Part shown: positions 1-6,227 of the stretch, piece after piece
Numbering within the stretch: the stretch's first letter is position 1
Layout: each line of letters starts with the position of its first letter
Assembly (NCBI GenBank): GCA_021790555.1
Contig: JAJYGY010000281.1
Location: 1 to 13,858 of the forward strand
Origin: a bacterium
GTDB taxonomy: Bacteria; Oederibacteriota; JAJYGY01
DNA length: 13,858 nt
Direction of reading: 5' to 3'
Notes under the pieces: model-generated
The model's database searches: none
Told to the model about the DNA's origin: nothing
Seen by the model: only the letters and a program-made list of their open reading frames with translations
Translations under genes and position numbers: made by a program

Positions 1-140
1 TTGCTGCCGCAGGTGCCGTGAAGGCAGGCCACGCAGGGATGCGGGCCGGGCGAGGCGGGAAGGTGCAGCATGCCCACCACCTGCTCGCCGCGCACGGAAA
101 ACAGGTGGGGGATCTCCTTGGGGCCGTGGCAGGGACTCAC
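1..140 (-). CDS. alpha/beta hydrolase-like protein, N-terminal fragment
   Basis: This is a partial gene running off the left edge. It reads leftward from a GTG at 138-140 and stays open for 46 codons. The GTG is preceded by GGAAGAG at a normal ribosome-binding distance. The fragment contains the pattern FSVRGEQVVGMLHLP, then a Pro/Gly-rich turn, then VACLHGTCGS. A beta strand, a substrate-loop turn and then an HG oxyanion-hole motif is how many serine alpha/beta hydrolases (esterases, acyltransferase-like hydrolases) begin. The nucleophile, acid and histidine would lie outside the window, so activity and substrate cannot be judged. It follows the response-regulator gene on the same strand after about 130 bp and may be a separate unit. 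The family call rests only on the N-terminal pattern. Confidence 0.5.
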   Translation of the reverse strand, partial: MSPCHGPKEIPHLFSVRGEQVVGMLHLPASPGPHPCVACLHGTCGS

Positions 141-172
141 GTCAGCTCTTCCGTTGGAAATTCGCGCATTTC

Positions 173-192
173 GGACCGCCGGTCCCGGCGGG
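173..192. repeat. overlapping inverted repeats upstream of the hydrolase gene
   Basis: GGACCG-C-CGGTCC (173-185) is a perfect 13-bp palindrome. It overlaps a second inverted repeat, CCGCCGG-TC-CCGGCGG (176-191). The two cannot form at once. They sit 33-50 bp upstream of the hydrolase start, so an operator or a pair of alternative RNA stems is possible. GC-rich DNA makes such repeats common, so the significance is uncertain. Confidence 0.3.
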
Positions 193-226
193 GCTTCCGC
201 CTCCCGCCTTTTTACCACAACGCGGG

Positions 227-253
227 GCCGGGGACCAGCGCGCCTTCCCCGGC
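227..253 (-). terminator. possible weak terminator stem-loop after the response-regulator gene
   Basis: GCCGGGG (227-233) pairs with CCCCGGC (247-253) around a 13-nt loop, starting 17 bp past the response-regulator stop codon. No T-run follows on the minus strand, so if it ends transcription it is not a classical intrinsic terminator. It could also simply protect the mRNA 3' end. Confidence 0.3.
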
Positions 254-269
254 TTTGCTCCCCCGCGCC

Positions 270-1640
270 TCACCTCCACTTCCTTCCCCGGGCCACCCCG
301 TAGCGCTGCAGCTTCTCGCGCAGGGTGGACCGGCTGATCTGCAGCAGGCGGGCGGTGCGCGAGAGGTTCTGGCGGTTGGCGGTGAAGACCTCCAGGATGT
401 ACTTCTTTTCCACGTCCTCCAGGGGCGCCTGGGGGGTCAGGCCGGGCGTGTTGAGCATGGAGGTTGCCAGCATCACCTCGTTGGGCAGGTGCTCGCAGCC
501 CAGCGATTCGCCGCCCGAAAGCAGCACGGCCCGCTCCACCACGTTCTTCAGCTCGCGCACGTTGCCGGGCCAGTGGTAGCCCACCAGCTTCTCGGCCGCC
601 TCGCCGGAGAACTTCTTGGCGTCCTTGCGGAACTGGGTGGCGTAGCCCGCCAGGAAATGGTTGGCCAGCGGCAGCAGGTCCTCGCGGCGCTCGCGCAGGG
701 GCGGGATGAACAGGGGGATGACCTTCAGGCGGAAATAGAGGTCCTGGCGGAAATGCTTCTCGCGCACGGCGTCCCCCAGGTCCTCGTTGGTGGCCGCCAG
801 GATGCGCACGTCGGGGAAGCAGTCCTGGGTGCCGCCCACGCGCTTGTAGCTGCGGCTCTCCAGGTAGCGCAGCAGCTTCACCTGGGCCGAGGCGGCCAGC
901 TCGGAGACCTCGTCCAGGAACAGGCTGCCCCCGTCGGCCATTTCCAGCAGGCCCTGCTTCACCCTGCGGCTGGAATCCGGGCCGGATTCGGACCCGAAAA
1001 GCTCGGCTTCGGCGCCTGGCCCCTGCACCGCGGCGCAGTTGAATTCCAGGAACGGCTTTCCCTTGCGCGGCGAGGCCAGGTGGATGCGGCCCGCCAGCAG
1101 CCGCTTGCCCGTGCCCGTCTCGCCCTGCAGCAGCACCGGGGTGTTCCCGCCGTCGGAGATCTTGTCGGCCATGGACACCACGTCCTTCATCTTGTCGTTG
1201 CGGCTCTGGAAGATCTTCTCCTCCTCCAGGCGACGGCGCTGCTCGGCCTTCAGGTTCTCCACCTGCGACTTCAGCTGGCGGTTCTCCACCAGCCCGTTCA
1301 CCAGACGCCGCAGCTGCTCCAGGTCGAAGGGCTTGGTGAGGTAGTTTTCGGCGCCGGCCTTCATGGCCGAGACCACCAGCTCGGTGTCGCCGTAGGCCGT
1401 CACCATGATCACCGGCAGGTCGGGCCGGTGGCGGCGGAAGCGGCGCAGCAGGTCCACGCCGTCGGCGTCGGGCAGCTTGATGTCCAGCAGGGCCAGGTCC
1501 GGCTTGGTCTTGCGCAGCAGCTGCAGGGCCTCGCGCCCGCTGCCCGCGGTCATCACCTCGCGTTCCGGGGCCGAAAGGCCCTGTTCCAGCGAGGTGCGGA
1601 TGGCCTTCTCGTCGTCGACGACCAGGATTCGGCTGGGCAT
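270..1640 (-). CDS. NtrC-family response regulator with degenerate GAFTGA motif
   Basis: 456-aa response regulator with the full NtrC layout. The receiver domain (about 1-120) has the acidic pair D9/D10, phospho-acceptor D53, T81 and K103. An AAA+ domain (about 145-375) follows, with Walker A GETGTGK (173-179), Walker B SLFLDE (239-244), arginine-finger region FRQDLYFRL (297-305) and WPGNVREL (357-364). A Fis-type helix-turn-helix ends the protein (about 424-446, LSRTARLLQISRSTLREKL). In sigma-54 activators the segment after ELFG carries GAFTGA, the loop that touches sigma-54. Here it reads SESGPDSSRR (217-226), with no match and about one residue fewer. ATP binding looks intact, but ordinary sigma-54 activation is doubtful. 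It probably binds DNA and regulates in another way. It lies 66 bp downstream of the kinase gene, its likely partner, and its ATG has a strong GAGGAG ribosome-binding site. Confidence 0.93.
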   Translation of the reverse strand: MPSRILVVDDEKAIRTSLEQGLSAPEREVMTAGSGREALQLLRKTKPDLALLDIKLPDADGVDLLRRFRRHRPDLPVIMVTAYGDTELVVSAMKAGAENYLTKPFDLEQLRRLVNGLVENRQLKSQVENLKAEQRRRLEEEKIFQSRNDKMKDVVSMADKISDGGNTPVLLQGETGTGKRLLAGRIHLASPRKGKPFLEFNCAAVQGPGAEAELFGSESGPDSSRRVKQGLLEMADGGSLFLDEVSELAASAQVKLLRYLESRSYKRVGGTQDCFPDVRILAATNEDLGDAVREKHFRQDLYFRLKVIPLFIPPLRERREDLLPLANHFLAGYATQFRKDAKKFSGEAAEKLVGYHWPGNVRELKNVVERAVLLSGGESLGCEHLPNEVMLATSMLNTPGLTPQAPLEDVEKKYILEVFTANRQNLSRTARLLQISRSTLREKLQRYGVARGRKWR

Positions 1641-1674
1641 GGCTGTCTCCTCAATGTGGGGTTGTGGTGTCCGT

Positions 1675-1696
1675 CCGGCCCGTTCCCCCGGGCCGG
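1675..1696 (-). repeat. intercistronic stem-loop between kinase and regulator genes
   Basis: CCGGCCCG (1675-1682) and CGGGCCGG (1689-1696) form a perfect 8-bp GC stem with a 6-nt loop in the 66-bp gap between the kinase stop and the regulator start. No T-run follows, so it is unlikely to be a full terminator. In a co-transcribed pair it could act as an mRNA stability element or uncouple expression of the two genes. Confidence 0.5.
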
Positions 1697-1706
1697 TTCC
1701 CGGGTT

Positions 1707-2885
<1,179 letters not shown>

Positions 2886-2916
2886 CGCCCCTTCCTTCCG
2901 GGGGCCGCCGGGGGCC

Positions 2917-4278
2917 TCAGGGCTCCTCGGTGACCTCCTCGATGCTGTCGCGCGTCACGCGCAGCAGCCTTTGCAGCTGGTCCATGCGGATGCCCAGCGG
3001 CGGCATCAGCACCACCACCGCCCCCAGGGGCCGCAGGAGCACGCCCTTGTCGCGCGCCCTGCGGCACACCTTCACCCCCACGGCCTCCTCCCAGGGGTAC
3101 TCCTCCCGGGTGGCCTTGTCCCTCACCAGCTCGATCCCGGCCATGAACCCCTGCTGGCGGATGTCGCCCACGTGCCTCAGCCCGCGCAGGGATTCCAGGC
3201 CGCGCCGCAGGGCCCGGATCTTGGGCCGCAGGCGCGCCAGGGTCTTCTCCTTCCTGAACAGCCGCAGGTTGGCCAGGGCCGCCGCGCAGGCCAGGGGGTT
3301 GCCGGTGTAGGTGTGCCCGTGGAAGAAGGTCTTCTGGTCCGAATAGGGGAAGAGGAAGCCCCGGTAGACCTCCTCCGACACCAGCGTGGCGGCCAAGGGC
3401 AGCACGCCGCCGCTGAGGCCCTTGGCCACGGCCATCAGGTCGGGCACCACCCCCTCGCGCTGGCAGGCGAACATCTGGCCGGTGCGGCCGAATCCGGTGG
3501 CCACCTCGTCGGCCACCAGCAGCACGCCGGCGCGCCGGGTCAGTTCGCGCACCCGCTTCAGGTGGCCCGGGGGCGCGCTGATCATGCCGGCCGCGCCCTG
3601 CATCAGCGGCTCCATCACCACGGCGGCGATCTCGCCCGACTTTTCCTTCAGGATGGTTTCGAGGGAATCCAGGCAGGCGATCCCGCAGGAGGGATGGCGC
3701 AGGCCCAGGGGGCAGCGGTAGCAGTAGGGGGCCTCCACCCTTTCGGTTTCGAAGAGCAGGGGCCGGTAGACCTGGTGGAAGAGGTCGATGCCGCCCAGGC
3801 TGACCGAGCCGATGGTGTCGCCGTGATAGCCCTCCTTCAGGGTGACGAAGCGGCGGCGCTGCTGGCCCCGGTTCTGCCAGTACTGGAAGGCCATCTTCAG
3901 GGCGATCTCCACGGCCGTGGAGCCGGAATCGGAATAGAAGACCTTGGTGAGGCCCTTGGGGGCGATTTTGACGAGTTCGGCGGCCAGCTCGATGGAGGGG
4001 ACGTTGGCCAGGCCCAGCAGGGTGGAATGTTCCACCCGGCCCAGCTGGGCCCTGATGGCCCGGCCGATCTCGGCCTTGCGGTGGCCGTGCACGGTCACCC
4101 ACAGCGAGGAGATGCCGTCCAGGTAACGGCGGCCGTCGGTGTCCACCAGCTCCGCGCCCCGGCCCTTTTCGATGACCAGGGGCTCGGGGTCGGCAAGCCA
4201 GTCCTTCATCTGGGTGAAGGGATGCCAGACATGCCGCTTGTCCATCTCGATCAGTTTGCGGGTGCGCGCGGACGGCAT
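2917..4278 (-). CDS. bioA: adenosylmethionine-8-amino-7-oxononanoate aminotransferase (DAPA synthase)
   Basis: Class-III PLP aminotransferase of biotin synthesis, converting KAPA to DAPA. With the ATG at 4278 it is 453 aa. Visible marks are HVWHPFTQMKDW near the N-terminus, the substrate-pocket SSLWVTVHGH (W60), GYHGDT (150-155), VADEVATGFGRTG with PLP-contacting D257, the Schiff-base lysine K286 in AVAKGLSGG, and FFHGHTYTGNP (318-328). The overall pattern (QMKDW, VFYSDSG, DLFHQVY, HVGDIRQ) recalls, from memory, the Bacillus-type enzyme, which uses lysine instead of S-adenosylmethionine as amino donor; the donor here is not proven. The frame stays open to a TTG at 4350, but that TTG is the first half of a TTGACA -35 box, so 4278 is preferred. 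The ribosome-binding site there is weak. No other biotin gene is in the window. Confidence 0.93.
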   Translation of the reverse strand: MPSARTRKLIEMDKRHVWHPFTQMKDWLADPEPLVIEKGRGAELVDTDGRRYLDGISSLWVTVHGHRKAEIGRAIRAQLGRVEHSTLLGLANVPSIELAAELVKIAPKGLTKVFYSDSGSTAVEIALKMAFQYWQNRGQQRRRFVTLKEGYHGDTIGSVSLGGIDLFHQVYRPLLFETERVEAPYCYRCPLGLRHPSCGIACLDSLETILKEKSGEIAAVVMEPLMQGAAGMISAPPGHLKRVRELTRRAGVLLVADEVATGFGRTGQMFACQREGVVPDLMAVAKGLSGGVLPLAATLVSEEVYRGFLFPYSDQKTFFHGHTYTGNPLACAAALANLRLFRKEKTLARLRPKIRALRRGLESLRGLRHVGDIRQQGFMAGIELVRDKATREEYPWEEAVGVKVCRRARDKGVLLRPLGAVVVLMPPLGIRMDQLQRLLRVTRDSIEEVTEEP

Positions 4279-4321
4279 GCCCAAACCCGAGCGGAAGCGA
4301 GGGGGAAGGTCCTCTCGGGAA

Positions 4322-4350
4322 AGGCTACGCTGGAGGGTTGGAAATGTCAA
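4322..4350 (-). promoter_or_regulatory. sigma-70-type promoter of bioA
   Basis: On the minus strand TTGACA (4350-4345, six of six consensus bases) is followed by a 17-bp spacer and TAGCCT (4327-4322, with T1, A2 and T6 conserved). Transcription would start near 4315, about 37 nt before the bioA ATG. The predicted transcript covers bioA, the kinase and the regulator. Confidence 0.5.
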
Positions 4351-4394
4351 GGAAGGCGGTGGCGGAAATCACCCACCATGGCTTGAAAATCCGC

Positions 4395-4439
4395 GACGGA
4401 ATCCGTCCAGCCGCGGGCTCCGGGCGTTCAGGCCCGCGG
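4395..4439 (-). terminator. two stem-loops at the 3' end of the 176-aa gene
   Basis: CCGCGGGC (4411-4418) pairs with GCCCGCGG (4432-4439), spanning the stop codon of the 176-aa gene. A second small palindrome, GACGGA-A-TCCGTC, lies at 4395-4407. On the minus strand it is followed a few bases later by TTTT. Together they may end transcription before the bioA promoter, but there is no clean U-tract. Confidence 0.3.
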
Positions 4440-4958
4440 TCCCACCGGCGTGCCCAGGGGACGCGGGGCCGGCGGGCAGATGCGGGCCTGGTAGAACTCC
4501 TCCCCCACCAGGCCGTGGAGTTCCGACTCGCTGCAGGGCTGCCACACGGCCTGCAGCGAGTCGGCCACCTTGCGGCTGCGGCGGCGTTCGGGCCCGGAAT
4601 GGGGCTGGCGGCGGACACGCCGGTCCCCCGCGGGCGCGGGGCCCAGCAGCACCCTGGACCAGAAGGGTCCGCAACCCGGCTGGCCCGAGGGATGGGGCTG
4701 GCGGCGTTCCCAGCCGCGGCAGTAGTGCTCGAACCAGAGCACCTCCCTTCCCGTGCCGCCCAGCCTGAAGTCGTGGCAGACGCCCTGGTAGAGCCGGGCG
4801 AAGTCGTCGGTGATGGAACTGTCCACCTCGCCCTGGCTTCCCCAGTCCGAGGCCACGACCAGGTCGCGGCTCTCGTCGCGGAAGATGCGCAGGCGGCATT
4901 GGAAGGTCTGGTGGCCCTCGTAGGGCCAAAGGTAAAGGCAGCTGGCGTGCAGTTTCAT
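4428..4958 (-). CDS. hypothetical protein, 176 aa
   Basis: I do not recognise this protein. The ATG has a strong GAGGAG ribosome-binding site (gene-proximal bases 4962-4967), which supports a real gene. Residues 1-95 look like a folded domain rich in aromatic and acidic residues (LYLWPYEGHQTFQCRLRIF, later DDFARLYQGVCHDF and EVLWFEHYC). Residues 95-135 are rich in Pro, Gly and Arg and look disordered. The tail (about 136-165) has ESELHGLVGEEFYQARICPP. Several Cys and His are scattered without a clear metal motif. There is no signal peptide or membrane segment, so it is probably cytoplasmic. It sits alone between the terminator at 5056-5081 and the bioA promoter, suggesting a single-gene unit. 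A frameshift within the Arg-rich part cannot be excluded. Confidence 0.7.
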   Translation of the reverse strand: MKLHASCLYLWPYEGHQTFQCRLRIFRDESRDLVVASDWGSQGEVDSSITDDFARLYQGVCHDFRLGGTGREVLWFEHYCRGWERRQPHPSGQPGCGPFWSRVLLGPAPAGDRRVRRQPHSGPERRRSRKVADSLQAVWQPCSESELHGLVGEEFYQARICPPAPRPLGTPVGPRA

Positions 4959-5055
4959 GGGCTCTCCTCAAGATCGGGTTCAAGCCCATGCTGCTCCGCC
5001 GCGCCCCCTGGCGATAGGACGGCGGTCACAAAAAAGCGGTGATCCCGGCCGCGCG

Positions 5056-5081
5056 AAAAAAAGGGCCCCGCGCCGGGGCCC
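5056..5081 (-). terminator. intrinsic terminator
   Basis: On the minus strand GGGCCCCG-GCG-CGGGGCCC (5081-5063, perfect 8-bp stem, 3-nt loop) is followed directly by seven Ts (5062-5056). It starts 11 bp after the stop codon of the 100-aa gene. This is a textbook Rho-independent terminator and closes the unit to its right. Confidence 0.93.
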
Positions 5082-5091
5082 CTGGCGGCAC

Positions 5092-5394
5092 CTAGGATTC
5101 CAGAAGTTTTCCCGTCTTGTCGGCGCGGAAGGCCAGGCGTCCGCTCTGCCCCCGCGTGGCCTCGAACTCCTCGCGCGCCATGAACAGCACGTGGCCCGAC
5201 TTCTCCAGGGGCCCCTCCAGGCGGCCGGCCAGGGCCCGGGCCCGGGTGCGCCCGGGCGGCTTGTCGGCCACCACCAGGAAGTCCGCGTGGCCCCCCTGCA
5301 CCTCCGGCGAGGTCATCTGGAAGACCGAGGCCCCGGGCCACAGGGCGGCGACTTCGGCAAGCAGGTCCCGGATTCTTTCGGGGGGGATGGACAT
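5092..5394 (-). CDS. hypothetical protein, 100 aa
   Basis: Small acidic/basic mixed protein with no membrane segment. It begins MSIPPERIRDLLAEVAALWP and contains the hydrophobic strand HADFLVVADKPP, then a helix ARALAGRLEGPLEKSG, then HVLFMAREEFEATRG. The order strand, helix, then a strand followed by EEF recalls the C-terminal part of small MNT-type nucleotidyltransferase domains, but the catalytic GSxxxG and DxD motifs are absent, so I would not assign that activity. The upstream ribosome-binding site is weak. It lies 43 bp after the 66-aa membrane-protein gene and 11 bp before a strong terminator, so it is probably the last gene of that transcript and may depend on its translation. Confidence 0.6.
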   Translation of the reverse strand: MSIPPERIRDLLAEVAALWPGASVFQMTSPEVQGGHADFLVVADKPPGRTRARALAGRLEGPLEKSGHVLFMAREEFEATRGQSGRLAFRADKTGKLLES

Positions 5395-5437
5395 CGTGGA
5401 GACCAGAGTCTGGGGACCGGGCCGCCCGGCCGCCGGA

Positions 5438-5638
5438 TCAGTCCCAGCCGATGAAGATGCCGGCCCCCATCACCACGAAGGAGCCGATGATGAGGATGGG
5501 CGCCACGGTGATGCTTCCCTTGGCGAGGCACACGTAGCCGAGGATAAGCACCGCGATGCCGGCGAAGACGGTGACCAGGCCGGACTTCTTCTTCGGCTGG
5601 GCGTTCTTGGGCTTGTTCTGCGCTTGGGCTTGGGCCAT
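5438..5638 (-). CDS. small membrane protein, two predicted transmembrane helices
   Basis: 66-aa protein. The start at ATG 5638 is chosen because GGAG lies 5 nt upstream; the in-frame GTG at 5644 overlaps that GGAG and cannot use it. A Lys/Gln/Asn/Ala-rich cytoplasmic N-terminus (MAQAQAQNKPKNAQPKKKSG) precedes two hydrophobic stretches, about residues 21-39 (LVTVFAGIAVLILGYVCLA) and 42-65 (SITVAPILIIGSFVVMGAG onward). The short KG linker suggests a helical hairpin with both ends in the cytoplasm. I do not recognise a family. It lies 71 bp past the DUF2283-like gene and 43 bp before the 100-aa gene, on the same strand, with no terminator visible on either side. Confidence 0.65.
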   Translation of the reverse strand: MAQAQAQNKPKNAQPKKKSGLVTVFAGIAVLILGYVCLAKGSITVAPILIIGSFVVMGAGIFIGWD

Positions 5639-5709
5639 TTCCACTCCAATGCTCGACGCGGGGAGGGGGATATCCCGCCGCCGTCTCCTTCCCGCAACCC
5701 GCCCACGCC

Positions 5710-5925
5710 TTAAGACGCGTGAACGACGGTTTCGACGGACAGGCTGGTATCCGTCACTTCGGGGCGGAAGTGAAGCAGTTCAAAACCGATGACGCGGCCT
5801 TGGGCGTCCTTCATCAGCACCACTTCATCCGTCGTTTCCTCGCAGACGGATTCCTTGCCCGGATCGTCCATCCAGACCGTGAGGGTATGGCCGGTCAGGT
5901 CGTGGACCACCTTTATTTTTTCCAT
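5710..5925 (-). CDS. DUF2283-like small protein, possible antitoxin
   Basis: 71-aa acidic protein resembling the DUF2283 family: a run of short strands (EKIKVVHDLTGHTLTVWMDD), an acidic turn, then TDEVVLMKDAQGRVIGFELL (residues 32-51), which matches the family pattern of a hydrophobic strand, a D-x-x-G-R turn and VGFEIL. Its ATG lies 13 nt inside the end of the upstream gene, with a GGGGAGG ribosome-binding site 4-5 nt before it within that coding sequence, so the two are translationally linked. DUF2283 genes are often found beside small BECR-fold nuclease genes, as I recall, which suggests an antitoxin or partner role here. That role is inferred, not shown. GC is about 59% by hand count of three 60-base rows, lower than the neighbours. 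Confidence 0.75.
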   Translation of the reverse strand: MEKIKVVHDLTGHTLTVWMDDPGKESVCEETTDEVVLMKDAQGRVIGFELLHFRPEVTDTSLSVETVVHAS

Positions 5926-6227
5926 ACGACCTCCCCGATCTTCACCCTATCCGTCGGATAAGCCGTGACCAAAAAGCCGTCCATTCCGTCCTTTTTCGCC
6001 ACGGCGCAAAGCCAGCGGGGCTGGCCGCCCGAATAAAACAAGTATACTTCTTTGTCCTTCCGGCTTCCACGGATCTCCACGGGATCGACAAGGGCCAGCT
6101 TGACGTCCTCTTCCCTTCCCTTCAACGCCGGATGCTTTTCCGACACCAGGAAGTCCCAGTACGGCCGGCTGCAGCGGACCTCGAATCCAAGGGGCGTGGC
6201 AACCTTGAAAAGAAGCTCCTTCTCCAT
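5913..6227 (-). CDS. BECR-fold (RelE/barnase-like) nuclease-type protein, possible toxin
   Basis: 104-aa protein with the pattern of small phage-type barnase/EndoU/colicin E5-D/RelE-like (PBECR) proteins: PYWDFLVSEKHPAL (22-35), LVDPVEIRGSRKDKEVYLFY (46-65), RWLCAVAKK (71-79) and GFLVTAYPTDRVKIGEVVW (84-102). Conserved polar residues that could act in RNA cleavage are H32, R53, R71, T88, Y90, T92 and K96. If functional, it would be a ribonuclease toxin. Its ATG directly follows the serS stop (TGA then ATG, no spacer), and it has no clear ribosome-binding site, so it probably relies on ribosomes ending serS. It overlaps the DUF2283-like gene by 13 bp. Two 60-base rows count at 53-55% GC, well below serS flanks. 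The fold call is by pattern recognition only. Confidence 0.7.
   Translation of the reverse strand: MEKELLFKVATPLGFEVRCSRPYWDFLVSEKHPALKGREEDVKLALVDPVEIRGSRKDKEVYLFYSGGQPRWLCAVAKKDGMDGFLVTAYPTDRVKIGEVVWKK

Noticed and set aside
4325..4618. Minus-strand frame of 97 codons between bioA and the 176-aa gene
   Set aside because: It lies across the bioA promoter and the stem-loops in a shifted frame, with Ala/Arg/Pro-rich sequence and no ribosome-binding site.
5026..5042. TCAC-N9-GTGA considered as a CRP-type site near the 176-aa gene
   Set aside because: The half-sites face the wrong way for TGTGA-N6-TCACA and the spacing is wrong.
5417..5429. CCGGGC-C-GCCCGG palindrome between the 66-aa and 100-aa genes
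   Set aside because: Short, no T-run, and such GC palindromes are expected often at this base composition.
5671..5700. TTGCGG-N17-GATATC on the minus strand before the 66-aa gene, considered as a promoter
   Set aside because: Only three of six bases match in each box and the critical last T of the -10 box is missing.
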